DNA of 64,000 nt from Ichthyophis bannanicus. Lineage: Eukaryota > Chordata > Amphibia > Gymnophiona > Ichthyophiidae. Below, one piece after another: positions 10,681-21,340 of the stretch. Every line of letters starts with the position of its first letter. Position 1 is the first letter of the stretch. A program made the position numbers and the translations under genes. The DNA lies in contig CM066031.1 in NCBI GenBank assembly GCA_033557465.1, positions 1,443,240,163 through 1,443,304,162 of the forward strand, in the 5' to 3' direction. A model generated the notes under the pieces. The model did no database searches. It was given only the letters and a program-made list of their open reading frames with translations, and was not told the DNA's origin.

Positions 10681-11254
10681 TGCTGAAGGGATTCTAAATG
10701 ATTTGAAAAGTGCTCAGATTGGCTGCAGTTCTCTCACACACAGTTCCCAACTAAGTAGGCACAGCTGATTCTCACTCACTGCTCACAGGATCGTTGAAGC
10801 CTTTGCTGAAGGGATTCTAAATGATTTGAAAAGTGCTCAGATTGGCTGCAGTTCTCTCTCACACACAGTTCCCAACTAAGTAGGCACAGCTGATTCTCAC
10901 TCACTGCTCACAGGATCGTTGAAGCCTTTGCTGAAGGGATTCTAAATGATTTGAAAAGTGCTCAGATTGGCTGCAGTTCTCTCTCACACACAGTTCCCAA
11001 CTAAGTAGGCACAGCTGATTCTCACTCACTGCTCACAGGATCGTTGAAGCCTTTGCTGAAGGGATTCTAAATGATTTGAAAAGTGCTCAGATTGGCTGCA
11101 GTTCTCTCTCACACACAGTTCCCAACTAAGTAGGCACAGCTGATTCTCACTCACTGCTCACAGGATCGTTGAAGCCTTTGCTGAAGGGATTCTAAATGAT
11201 TTGAAAAGTGCTCAGATTGGCTGCAGTTCTCTCTCACACACAGTTCCCAACTAA
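10681..11254 (-). repeat. Tandem 125-bp monomers, about 4.6 copies
   Basis: Units begin TGCTGAAGGGATTCTAAATG at 10,681, 10,804, 10,929, 11,054 and 11,179. The first spacing is 123 bp and the rest are 125 bp; the difference is one TC in a TC run. The units look almost identical. The last unit is cut at CCCAACTA, where the CR1 resumes. Position and orientation directly 5' of the L2 coding region suggest promoter-bearing 5' UTR monomers, like those of mouse L1. Promoter function is inference. Confidence 0.85.
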
Positions 11255-11652
11255 TCTCATATTTCAGTTCTTTCAACACTCTGGGATGTATACCATCCGG
11301 TCCAGGTGATTTGCTACTATTCAGTTTATCAAATAGTTGTAATATATCTTCCCGGTGTAGCGATATTTCTCTCAATTCCTCTGCAGTATCACCTTTAAAT
11401 ACCACTTCAGTCTTGGGTAACATCCCTACATCTTCCTCAGTAAAGACCGAAGCAAAGAATTCATTCAGTCTCTCTGCTATAGCCTTGTTTCCTCTTACCA
11501 CCCCTTTTACCCCTCTATCATCTAATGGTCCAATTGACTCTCTCACAGGCCTTTTGCTACGAATGTACTTGAAAAAGTCTTTATTTCGTGTTTTTGCTTC
11601 CGTAGCAAGTTTCTTCTCAAATTCCCGCTTTGCCTGCCTTATCAATGCTTTG
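11255..11652 (-). mobile_element. CR1-A LINE copy 2, 5' part
   Basis: Continues the CR1-A copy interrupted at 7,080. The minus-strand frame reads ALIRQAKREFEKKLATEAK, FFKYIRSKRPVRES, FASVFTEEDVGMLPK and SPGPDGIHPRVLKELKYEI. The copy ends abruptly at about 11,652 (5' truncation), where unrelated sequence begins. Confidence 0.85.
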
Positions 11653-12065
11653 AGTGAAACACATGAACTCATCAAATATACAAAATTCACTCCATTCTTC
11701 TTGCAGACTTCAAAATCACACTTTACCCTCCTGAAAAATGAGAGTAGAAAAAAGTATCTCAGAACCATATAAGTTAGGAGTGTATGCACCCAGTAAATAC
11801 CACTCAGGCCTCAACTCATCCTCAGCACATCAGTGACCCAGGAAAAACTCCTTCCTGTATATTAATTATTATTTCCAATTTTATATCAATCAAAAAACCC
11901 TGAAATCCCTCAGAACATGCATGCCGGTATCAGGACCACAATCCACCATCCGAAAGACACTACCTAACTTCTGCATATCTGTATATCACTGTTGTCAAAC
12001 TCTCCAGCGCCATTCATGACATCAGCTAGGTGTTTTGCCAATCGCTTCCTCAGGGGGTATACAAT
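11653..12065 (-). mobile_element. Possible PLE 3' region with decayed hammerhead-like motif
   Basis: On the minus strand, ACCCCCTGAGGAAGC...GGCAAAACACC at about 12,060-12,028 resembles the CTGANGA...GAAA core seen in the other PLE-like segments here. The G of GAAA is changed to A, and stem I cannot be completed on the 3' side. No RT or GIY-YIG frame is seen. The assignment rests only on the motif and is weak. Confidence 0.35.
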
Positions 12066-12710
12066 CAAATTCAAAACATGTTGTGAGGGAAAACAGGAAA
12101 TCACATCAGTACATCATAACATACCATTGTTATAGTGAAGCTGCAGCAAGAAATGAATCCCCTTTCAGGTACCTTTGTTATAGGTTGAATCCATCTTGTG
12201 CTAACGTCTATAGCTCAGGCCTAAGAAAAAAACAGCCTGCTGACTCTTTTCACACAAACTGCAGCATCAGCAAGATTGAGCTATGAAATGAGCTAATATC
12301 TAACCCAGAGATGATACAATGAGAGGCTCTGAAAGCTACACAGCTAGTGAAAAACTACCACCTGGGCCCCTTGAATGAACAAAGGGGAACAAAACGAAGA
12401 ACTTAATCTGCTGGAAACAGAGCCAGCACACAGCGACAAGGACTGCCGTGAGAATGGAAAGACAGGATGCCACAAGGGAAAAAAATAAAGGGTAAAGATT
12501 AAGGAGCAGATTTGCTTGAAATAATAGTGAATAAGAAAAGAAAGGAAATCTACTTATCGGCAATTTGAGCCTAAAATGAATATAAATATAGAGGAGAAAT
12601 TCTGATAGGCAGACAGACATTAGCTGATCTCACTGGAGTGAGGCTATCTCTGTCCCCAGGACCTTTTACCCTTAAGTCAGGTGCTTTGCTTGTTATAGAT
12701 GTTGGAATCC
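12066..12710. other. Unassigned sequence
   Basis: No recognisable coding or repeat feature. The 94-residue minus-strand open frame (12,620-12,336) is hydrophobic but matches nothing I know. Confidence 0.5.
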
Positions 12711-12839
12711 GAGAACACCACTCTTAAAAACTATCTAGATCTACTGCCAACCCAGCTATGAAAAAAGCAGCAAAGAAAGTTTTTTTCAATAAGAAAAAGT
12801 ACTATTCTTCTTATACCCCTGCTGTACTGTGTCAATCCC

Positions 12840-13905
12840 ATGCTCCTCAGAAGGGGCAGTAGCCATCAAAGCAGCAAAAGAAGGCTCAGACTCCTAAGTC
12901 ACAGCTACCTCAGCAGACCCATCCTCCTCAGGATCTTTGACTCCTTTCTGAGGAACATAGCCGTTCTGCCTCTGGAGATTCCCGATCCCGTCCACATCCC
13001 TGGCAGACTCTGTCACTTTGCCCACAGGTGGCATCTTATCACATCAGAGCAGTGGACACTGTCCATAGTACAGGAGGAGTACAAGCTTCATCTATGAAGT
13101 CTACTCCTCCCAGACTCCTCCAAGAGAGTTCCTCTCTCAGTCCCCCCTCACTGCTCTGTTGCTGCAAGAGGTCACCTCCCTTCTCTTACAGGGTGCAATA
13201 GAGGAGGTTCCACCATCCCAGCTGGGAATGGGCTTTTATTCTCCATACTTCCTCATTCCGAAAAAACAGGAGGGTACAGGCCCATTCTAGACCTCAGAGA
13301 ACTGAAGAAGTACCTACTACAGGAGAAGTTCAAGATGATCTCCCTAAGGGCCCTTCTCCCCTATCTCCAGAATCAGGATTGGCTCTGTTCTCTAGATCTA
13401 AAGGAGGCATATACTCACATGCTTATTCACTCACAGCACAGAAAGTTCCTGCACTTCATATTCCAAGAGAGATATTATCAATAGAGTCCTGCCTTTCGGC
13501 CTCACCTCTGCCCCAAGAGTCTTCACAAAATGCATGGCGGTAGTAGCCACATTTCTAAGGACTCTAGAGATATTTGTCTTCCCTTAGATGACTGACTCAT
13601 GCGAGCAAACACCTCTGTAGAGGCCAGCCTTTCCCTCTCGCGCACCATGCAGGCGCTGCAAAACTTGGGATTTGTAATAAATATTACAAAGTCCCAACTC
13701 ATTCCCTCTCAAACTCTAGAGTTTATTGGGGCTCTCTTAGACACTCAGCAATCAAAGACATTTCTGCCCCAACCCCGCTGCACTCGACTCAATCAGTTAG
13801 CATCTCAGGCATGCCTCAAGAACTTTCTCACTGCTCAAAAAATGCTACAACTTCTGGATCATATGGCATCAACAGTGCATGTTGCTCCATTTGCTCGTCT
13901 ACATA
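12840..13905 (+). pseudogene. DIRS RT, N-terminal part, broken
   Basis: Pieces in shifting frames match the intact DIRS RT in the window: LCHFAHRWHLIT, then EVQDDLPK-type blocks, then the frame 13,599-13,994 with LGFVINITKSQLIPSQTLEFIGALL. The catalytic block is damaged: the YLDDWL equivalent near 13,580 is a frame with a stop. The coding sequence continues after the mariner insertion. Confidence 0.75.
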
Positions 13906-15229
13906 CAAGGTGGGACAAAAAAGAAACAAGATTCTCCCATAAATATTTTATTACAAAATCTACAGAGAAATTACGATTGTCCCCTTCAAAGTAATCCCCC
14001 CCAGAGTTAATGCACTTCTGCATTCGCTTCTGCCACGTACAGAAGCACTCGGTAAAGTCTTCCTCCTTGAAGTCCTTCGGGCTCCCTCGTCACAGTGGCC
14101 TTGATCTCTTCTACAGAGGCGAAATGAGTTCCTTTGAGCACAGCCTTCAGCCTGGGGAAGAGCCAGAAGTCACATGGTGCGAGATCTGGGGAATAAGGAG
14201 GGTGGTCGAGAGCTGTGATCTGTTTGTTAGCCAAGAACTGCGTCACAATGAGCGCGGTGTGTGCGGGCGCATTGTTGTAGTGGAGCAGCCACGACTTGTC
14301 TCTCCACAGAGCCTGCCTGCTGCGCCAAACCCAGTCATGGAGGCGATTGAGGACCTTCTGGTAGAAGTGCTGGTTGACTGTCTGACCCTCAGGCACAAAC
14401 TCATGATGGACCACTCCCTTCTGGTCGAAGAATGCGATCAGCATGACTTTGATCCTTGATTTGGACATGCGCACCTTCTTGGGTCTGGGTGACAGTCAAG
14501 TCTTCCTCTGCAGGCTCTCTCTCTTGCTTTCAGTGTCATACTGGATGACCCAAGTCTTGTCTCCTGTGATGACTCGGCCAGCAAACTCTGGATATTCTCT
14601 GATCTTCTCTAGCAAGTCTCAACAAACATTGACCCGGTGCTCCTTCTGGTCATCCGATAAAAGCTTGGGCACCATCTTGGCACACACCTTCTGCTTCCTC
14701 AGCTCCTGCACCAAGATGGTCTGCACTGACTTCCTGTTCAGGCTGAGCTCCTTAGCTATCATCCGCACCGTCAATCTGCAATCACTCCGCACCAGCTGAT
14801 TCACTCTGTCAATGTTCTCAGCCATCTTTGTCGTGGAAGGCCGTCCTGACTTGGGGTCATCCTCCACCTCCTCGCAGCCAGTCTTGAAGCGTTTGTGCTA
14901 CTCGAAGACTCGTGGCCTTGACATTGCATCTTCTCCATAAGCCTTTTGAAGAAGTTGGAGACACTCAGTTGGGCCCTTTTCCAACTTAACCACAAATTTC
15001 AAGTTGATTCTTTGTTCCATATTTCTGCCACCTCCAGTTGCATGACAAAGCGATGGAGCAGTGTGCTACAAAAAAACCTGAAAAAGAAAAATAAAGTGAG
15101 AGAGATGAGAAATATTATAGCAGAATAATGTTGAGATGTTGCACAACACAGTGACATAAGCAGTTAGCCAATTGGCATTGATTCATGGGCGTGGCTGCCA
15201 CAGTCTTGTTTCTTTTTTGTCACACCTCG
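13906..15229 (-). mobile_element. mariner transposon, 1,324 bp, nested in the DIRS
   Basis: Terminal inverted repeats of 25 bp (CAAGGTGGGACAAAAAAGAA... against CGAGGTGTGACAAAAAAGAA... on the other strand) match at 23 positions. TA is duplicated on both sides (13,904-13,905 and 15,230-15,231). Removing the element joins the DIRS frame cleanly as RLH-MRTAEW, which aligns with ARLNMRSAQW of the intact copy. The transposase runs on the minus strand. Confidence 0.95.
14007..15020 (-). pseudogene. mariner transposase (DD34D family), inactivated
   Basis: Starts at MEQRINLKFVVKL. The frame has the paired helix-turn-helix region (KSGRPSTTKMAENIDRV), the linker, the first catalytic Asp in VITGDKTWV, and the third in YSPDLAPCDFWLFPRLK. 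The second catalytic motif, HDNAPAH in the family, reads HYNNAPAH, so the Asp is replaced by Asn. There is a stop near 14,898 and another near 14,617, plus a frame change before the MRMSKSRIKVML piece (14,474). Several independent lesions make it inactive. The length fits a standard mariner of about 340 residues. Confidence 0.9.
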
Positions 15230-15230
15230 T

Positions 15231-16080
15231 ATGCGCACAGCTGAATGGACACTGGTTTCCCAGTGGTCTCAAGCATTGAGTCGCCTGGGAGACAAAATAA
15301 TGGTCTTTGCCTGCCTAATCTTGTTTCTTCAGTGGTGGGAATCCCCAGAAGACCTCCTGGTAGAGTCCCCTTTTCAGATGCCTGCACATCAATGTACCCT
15401 GACGACAGATGCGTCCAAATTGGGCTGGGGAGCTCATCTGGACAATCTCTCCACTCAGGGACTCTGATCTCATCAGGAGTCACAACTCCACATAAATCTG
15501 CTGGAGCTCAGAGCCATTCACAATGCTCTCAAGGTCTTTCAGGACCATCTTTGATTCTGCATAGTTCTAGTCCAGACAGACAATCAAGTATCCATGTTCT
15601 ACTTGAACAAGCAGGGCGGAACAGGCTCTTGAATCCTCTGCAGCGAGGCCCTGCATCTGTGGTCTTTTGCCATACATCATCACATTCTCCTGCATGCGGT
15701 GTATCTTTCGGGCAAACACAATGTCTTGGTGGACAAACTGAGTCGAATCCTTCTACCCTACGAGTGGTCTCTCCATGCAGACAAGATTGCTCACATTTTT
15801 CAAATCTGGGGAACCCCAGAGATAGACCTGTATGCAAGTCCTCAGAATGCCAAGCTTCCTTGCTTCTGCTCCAGGACTCTTGCACCGCACAGCCAGCAGG
15901 TGGATGCTTTTCACCACCATTGGGGTCAAGACTTCCTAAATGCCTTCCCTCCCATTCCCCTAATTCCCAAGACTCTCTTCAAACTCCAGAGAGACAGGGG
16001 CTATATGATACTCATAGCTCCACATTGGCCAAGACAACTGTGGTATCCTCTCCTTCTATGTCTGTCTCGGGCTTAACCCA
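15231..16080 (+). pseudogene. DIRS RT/RNase H/methyltransferase region, broken
   Basis: Resumes the DIRS frame after the mariner. RNase H begins with LTTDASKLGWGAH (about 15,400). The region then has a VYLSGKHNVLVDKLSR block and IDLYASPQNAKLPCFCSR, and the AFPPIPLIPKTLFKLQRD block of the DAM-like methyltransferase domain known in DIRS1-type elements. Frames change at about 15,465 and 15,700. Compare TVDLFASPRNRQ and YAFPPIPL in the intact copy. Confidence 0.75.
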
Positions 16081-16149
16081 TAGATCTGGGGTCTGCTCCA
16101 GATCTCCTCTCTCAGGAGGAGGGGACATTGCTCCATCCCAATCCGCTGT

Positions 16150-17188
16150 CCCTCCATCTCACCGCATGGCTGCTGAGGGCTTAGCCTTCCAGGACGTTAG
16201 CCTTTCCCAGGAGGTTAAGGACATCCTCTTGGCTTCTAGGAAGCCATCCACCAGGCGCTCCTACGCCTTCAAGTGGTGTAGATTTGCCCTCTGGTGTTCT
16301 GAGAGGGACCTTAACCCCTTCTCAGCTCTGGTGGAGGCATTGCTTGAATATCTCCTCCACCTATCTTCTTCTGGACTCAAAACCAATTTGGTAACCGTAC
16401 ACCTAAGTGCAATTGTGGCCTCTTACATGTCCTTGGATGGCCAGCCCATCTCTTCTCAGCCACTTGTAGCACGCTTCATGAGGGGTCTTCTATTAACCAA
16501 GTCTCCCATTAAGTCCCCTCTGGTAGCATGGGATCTTAATGCTGTTCTAGGACAGCTTCTCAAGCCACCCTTTGAACCTCTAATCACTACCTCACTGAAG
16601 TTTCTCACGTGGAAGGTCACCTTCCTTATTGCTCTCACTTCAGCAAGATGCATTAGTGAGCTCCAGGCTTTGGTGGCTGACCCTCCTTATACACGATTCC
16701 ACCATGATAAGGTAATCCTTAGGACTCATTCTCACTTTATGCTGAAGGTGTCTCGCCCTTCCATTTAAACCAATCAGTCTACCTTCCTACTTTTTCCTAG
16801 GCCTCAATCCTTTAGGACAGAGGCAACCCTTCACACTCTGGATTGCAAACACGCCTTGGCTTTTTATCTTCAGAGAACTCGAGAGCACAGAAAAGCTTCC
16901 CAACTTTTCATTTCCTTTGACTCGAGTCACCTAGGGTTGCCAGTATCCAAACGAACTCTCTCAAAGTGGATAGCGAACTGCATCTCCTTTGCTTATGAAA
17001 AGGCAGGACTCTCTCTCACTGCACATAATGTTCGGGCCATGGCTGCCTCTATGGTAAATCTATGCTCTGTAGCAATTGATGAGATATGCAAAGCAGCAAC
17101 GTGGTCTTCGGTCCACATTTTTGCTGCTCACTATTGCCTGGACAAGGACTCCCGCCGGGATGCCTTGTTTGGACAAGCTGTTCTTTAG
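16150..17188 (+). pseudogene. DIRS tyrosine recombinase, frameshifted
   Basis: The plus-strand frame has ASRKPSTRRSYAFKWCRFALWCS at the start of the recombinase, then LTSARCISELQAL, where the first catalytic Arg (ARR in the intact copy) reads ARC. It then shifts frame at about 16,768. The second piece (16,856-17,188) has LTAHNVRAMAAS (HxxR) and AAHYCLDKDS with the catalytic Tyr. The enzyme in intact elements integrates a circular DNA intermediate. This copy is dead. Confidence 0.8.
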
Positions 17189-17329
17189 CATCTCTTTCAG
17201 ATTTAGATTAACTCCTAACCTCCGTCCTGGGTTTCGATACCAGACATTCTTTGAGGATACATGACCTCCTTAGTTATACCTGTGATCCACAGCTGACTCT
17301 AAGATCATCTTTCTGGCATCTCCGAGCTA

Positions 17330-17702
17330 GGGAGTCCCATATGTGGAGACTACATTCCTGCTTGTTCTTGGAGATAGCGTAGTCGCTCACCTGTAACAGG
17401 TGATCTCCGGGAACAGCAGGAATTTAGTCTTCACAACCCACCCTGCTCCCCTAGGAGTTGTAGGTCTTCTTCTTCTCCTCCTTCTCTCCTTTTATCTCAG
17501 CTACAAACTCAGCTGAGGAGGGAGAGCTGGAAAGGCGGGAAGGCAGTTACGCAGGTGCAGTGGGATGCTCCCAAAAGCTTTCCTATTGGATGCTGGGGAG
17601 TGTTTCCGCATGGTCTCCATCAGTACTGACAGCACCCATATGTGAAGACTAAATTCCTGCTGTTCCCGGAGATCACCTGTTACAGGCGAGAAACTACACT
17701 TT
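17330..17702 (+). repeat. DIRS internal complementary region and right terminal repeat
   Basis: At 17,330-17,445 lie two adjacent blocks, CCCATATGTGGAGACTACAT... and TAGCGTAGTCGCTCACCTG.... The second is complementary to the right end (17,640-17,702, ATATGTGAAGACTAAATTCC... to GAGAAACTACACTT). The first should be complementary to the lost left end. The arrangement is the standard DIRS template for rebuilding the ends. Confidence 0.8.
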
Positions 17703-18600
17703 CCCTGTACTGTGTAAAATATAAAAATAGTGCAAAGTCCAATCACTCATTTGAAAATAAAATTATTTTTTCTACCTTTGTTGTCTGACCATTTTATACT
17801 CTGATCATGCTGGTCCCAATCTGAAGCTTCTGCTTTCTTCTGTCTTCTCTTAGCTCTCTTTCTACAGTCTCGACTCCATCTGCTATTTCTTGTCTCTCCT
17901 TTTGTTTTCTTCACTTCCTTCCATCTTGGATATTGATTTTTTTTCTTTCCATCTTTCTTCCATTTATTTCTCTCTCTCTAGCCACCCAGATTTCACTACT
18001 CCTTACTATCCATTTCTCAATCTCCCTCTTTTTTCTATGCCATCTTCCTACCGCTTTTCAACCTTCACCCCAGTCCTTTCATTCCCCAGCTCTTCTTCCC
18101 CTCTGTGTTGTCCAGCATTTGTCCTCCTGTCTCCACCCCCCCCCCCCCCCAATTGTCCCACGTGGGAAATCAGAGACAGGCCAGAGGCTGCAAAATCTAA
18201 AATTAACATAGAGCCGGAGTGCCGCCCTCTCAGAGTGTCATCAGAGTGCCGCTTGAGGCCGTCGCCTCAGATGGCCTAATGGAAGAACTGCCCCTGATGA
18301 CTCCATCGCCATGCTGACTGCCCTCTGCTAAAGCTATCCACAGCATCACCGCTGTCCTTGGCACCTGCAGGCATGGAACAAGGGATGCACACAGTTGCTT
18401 TATTCAGTGCATATGAATTACTTGTCTTGTCATCTTTGCATTTTATTCTCCCCAGCTGCAGTATTGTCATCACTACAGACCAAGAACCACTCATTCAAGT
18501 AGTTTTTAAACAAATGGGAGGCAAGAGAGAGGCCAATAACTGGAAGGAAGGACAGATTTGAAGATGCATGTGGCCAGGATGCTAAGAGAGGTTCCAGCTC
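17703..18600. other. Low-complexity, pyrimidine-rich sequence
   Basis: T/C-rich DNA (17,830-18,150) with a C-run at 18,137-18,150. No coding or repeat feature recognised. Confidence 0.5.
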
Positions 18601-18799
18601 ATGACATGTAGATGGTAAATGATAGCCTTGTCAAATCTGAACGGGATCAGACAGTTCATCAGTGAGGTCAAAATATTGGATCCTAGTCTGGTATAGGTGC
18701 CCTCTTCTCTGCCTCCTTTCCTTTTGGGCGATTTCTCCAAATGGATTAGTTTTGCGCATACCATAATAATCATGAACCTCATTTCTAAGCCAGGTTATA

Positions 18800-19130
18800 T
18801 TTATTTGTTTATTTTTTTTAATACTGCTTTATCATTTCAGTCAAAGCTGTTTACATTGCAATTTAGGGGTATGTTTACAAAGCAATATTGAAATCAATGG
18901 GGCCACGGATCTAATATTGCACAGAGGCTGCTACTGCTGCTTTGTAAGCATACCCCTTAAACTGGTAATGTACATTAAACAGGGACACTGATAACTTGAA
19001 TTTTTCCAAAGCAATGGAGGGTTAAGTGACTTGCTCAAGGTCACAAGGAGTGCTAGTGGGAAATTGAAGGCTGGTCTTTTGGTGCCTAAGCCAGTGTTCT
19101 AACCATTAGGCTACTCCTCATCTCAGTCTC
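18800..19130. repeat. L2-tail-like and MIR-like SINE fragments
   Basis: 18,800-18,890 (TTTATTTGTTTATTTT... then CAAAGCTGTTTACATTGCA) resembles the L2 3' end seen at 7,081-7,170. 19,010-19,125 (GAGGGTTAAGTGACTTGCTC...CCATTAGGCTACTCCTC) resembles the tRNA-derived MIR-like module also seen at 51,290-51,395. Confidence 0.55.
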
Positions 19131-20345
19131 TTGGCATACTACTTGCATCATGCCAAAAAGAGTTTCCTGGAGTTCATAAGTTGCAACATGTATGGCTAAT
19201 TTATCAAGGTGTGCTTGGAAATTCTTCTTAATCAAGCCTGTGGCACACAACATGATGGGATATAACTTGGTATCTTTCTGCCACATTTTCTTGGTCTCTG
19301 ACTGCATTTCTTGATACTTGAGGATTTTCTCCTTCGAAGCATGATTCACAGAATAGTCACTTGGGACTGATACCTGTATAATCAATGCCATTCTGGTGTA
19401 CTTCTCCTTTTACCACTGTGTCTGGCTTCCTTGCATCCTGCTGTTTATTGGTTGGAATGGGAGTATCCCAGGTGATAATCTCTTCATTCTCTGTAATTTT
19501 ACTAATTTTAGGATTATGATCCCAATGCTTTTCAGGCACAGGGATGTTGTAGTGTTTACAGAGTTTCCAATGGATAAGGCATGCTACTTTATTGTGCCTT
19601 TTTGTATAGAAATTTTCTGCTATCAGAACTCATAGCCAGCTATGAGACGAGTCACTGTTTCCAGCTCTTTCTTACAGAATTGACATGTCTATTTTGCCAG
19701 TTTTTTCATTGCTCGCTGTAAACCATCTTGTCTGTAATCCACTGCCCTGGGCTGCAACTATCAATTTCTCATCCTTTGGTTAAGAAGAAGTGAACTGAAA
19801 CCATTCATGTGTCCATTCTTGATCGACAAAGATTTTCTGGAGTAACACTCTCTATTTCTCACTGTATTTGTGTATTTGCCACTTGTTTTTCCTAGTTTGC
19901 TGATCTAATTTTTTAAGAGATTTTTTTCTCTTGTTTTGCAAGTTCTGTTCCTTCCTTCCCTGTGTGTGCTTGTGGATTCTCACTCATTTCTTCTAGTCAT
20001 CGGATCGCTTGTCCAAGTTTGATAATGGTGACAGATTCTGGATATTTACTTTTATGTTTCAGCTCTTTTTATGTATTTTAGATCTAATGATGCTGTTATG
20101 TAGGCCTGGAGGCCTATGACAGTAGCTCTTTATGTGTAATCAATCTCTATGATGCCTAGCTCTCCTTCAGCTCTAGGGATGTATAGTTTCATCATGCACT
20201 GATTCTTGTGAATTGTCTCATGGGCATGGAGGAGTTTTCTTGTTCGCACATCCAGTTTTTCAAGATCTTTAAGAGGCCAGTCTACAATCCCAAGGCTGAC
20301 AGACTGAACAACAGACACAGACACACATGAAAGGCCACTCATACA
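19086..20345 (-). pseudogene. R4/Dong-like non-LTR retrotransposon, C-terminal relic
   Basis: Minus-strand frames show, in order: DLEKLDVRTRKLLHAHETIH with LYIPRAEGELGI (20,285-20,150), the post-RT region of site-specific-type LINEs; a CQFCKKE zinc-knuckle-like block (about 19,680); CLIHWKLCKHYNIPVPEKHW; WDTPIPTNKQQDARKPDTVV, the restriction-like endonuclease core (PD..D type); and KYQEMQSETKKMW with LYPIMLCATGLIKKNF. Several stops and frame changes make it dead. These blocks are typical of R4/Dong/Rex6 elements; the exact clade is uncertain. Confidence 0.7.
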
Positions 20346-21040
20346 TACACACACACACATAAATATATATCTTCCATGCCTGCACACACACATGCAACCT
20401 CACAGAGGGCCAGCAGGGTCACAGGAGACGTGAACAATACACAAGCAATATGGGAACACAGGGGGATACACAACGGTAGGGCAAGGTGGAGGGTGTCTTC
20501 CAGGATCAGGGAAGGGTGGATGAGAGCTGTGGGAGTTGGCTGATGGGCAATGGCAGGGAACAGTGGGTACTGCTGTGGGGAGGTGGACATACATCAGAAC
20601 ACAAGGGGATCACAACAAAGACTACTTGGTGGTCATGGACGCAAACAGACCAATTTCTCTTCAGTACAAGCTCCTCCAGTTACAATCAGCATGGACAGCA
20701 AAATCCCTTACCTATTCATGATTTATAGCAGGTGTAGGGGGAGATGTTTGGATATCACGTCTAACCTGTACAGAGCACTATGCAAAATATGTCCTGGAAG
20801 TACAGTCCAGAAATGCCCCCCCTCTAGATGTCTGGAAATAGATGTGACTACTATAGAGACATGCTGAACTAATCAGTTCCAAAATCTGGTTTGGCATGTC
20901 TCTGCCTTGATGACATCCTTGTCCACTGTTTCTGATGTCCTTCTGATGACTATCTCTTCTAAAATAGCCTCCATAACTTATACTAATTTATTCAGCAGCA
21001 CTAGCTATACATTTAGCGCTGCTGAATATAGGAATAATTT
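20346..21040. other. CA/AC microsatellite and unassigned sequence
   Basis: An ACACAC-rich stretch (20,315-20,395) followed by DNA without recognisable features. Short open frames here look random. Confidence 0.5.
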
Positions 21041-21047
21041 GTAATGT

Positions 21048-21340
21048 CTAAATTAGATCTTTCAAATTATTCCCCAGAAATGTTGTTGGACTATTATAGG
21101 GGGAGAAATGCTCCTCAATGACCTCTCCCCTTAGTAGGCCCTGTATAGTATCAGCAAACCCTTGAATTGCCTGTGAGTTAAAAGGATACTGTTTCATACG
21201 AGGTACCTTCCAGCCTGCCTGTTGGGCTAACCTAACAGGTTCTTGAATGTCCACAAAACCTACTTCTTGGAGCTCCTTTGTCGATAGGTCTTTCATCTTT
21301 TAGTAATCTAATTTTCCCCTTGGGTAGAATTCACTAAACC
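21048..21340 (-). pseudogene. Endogenous retrovirus-like pol fragment
   Basis: The 82-residue minus-strand frame has MKQYPFNSQAIQGFADTI, then GLLRGEVIEEHFSPYNSPTTF. This resembles the start of retroviral RT, where a KQYPL block is followed by SPWNTP-like residues. Only the N-terminal RT edge is present, with no active-site motif. It is a small old genomic remnant with no flanking gag or LTR seen. Confidence 0.5.

Larger units (their letters stand above)
7081..11254 (-). mobile_element. L2-clade LINE, nearly intact, inserted in CR1-A
   Basis: The block lies exactly between two halves of one CR1-A copy (break at CTGCA / ATCTCAT). Reading on the minus strand it has, in order: a tandem 125-bp monomer array (11,254-10,681), a GC-rich leader (10,680-10,610), a 5' region, an endonuclease frame, an RT frame and a 3' UTR ending in TTATT repeats (7,110-7,081). 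The order is that of one full-length LINE, so I treat the array as its 5' UTR. The endonuclease and RT are joined by one frameshift in an A-run near 8,650. Only a trivial duplication (AAT) is seen at the ends, as is common for L2. Confidence 0.8.
12715..17702 (+). mobile_element. DIRS-type tyrosine-recombinase retrotransposon, decayed, 5'-truncated
   Basis: Contains the gag C-terminal basic tail (from about 12,760), RT (13,000-13,900 with stops), RNase H and methyltransferase-like regions (15,360-16,080) and a recombinase (16,150-17,188). At the right is an internal complementary region (17,330-17,445) followed by a right inverted terminal repeat that ends near 17,702. Every part aligns in order with the intact DIRS at 26.4-32.2 kb. 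The gag N-terminus and left terminal repeat are missing. A mariner element interrupts it at 13,906. Confidence 0.85.

Noticed and set aside
10681..11254. Independent satellite array
   Set aside because: Considered, but the array is bounded by the CR1 breakpoint and sits directly 5' of the L2 coding region in the right orientation, so a LINE 5' UTR is the simpler reading.
11990..12065. Functional hammerhead ribozyme
   Set aside because: The GAAA element reads AAAA and stem I has no 3' partner; kept only as a weak family hint.
15245..15900. First third of a 507-residue open frame as a distinct gene
   Set aside because: Only its second half (from about 16,150) matches the DIRS recombinase. The first part is out of frame with RNase H and is chance reading-through.
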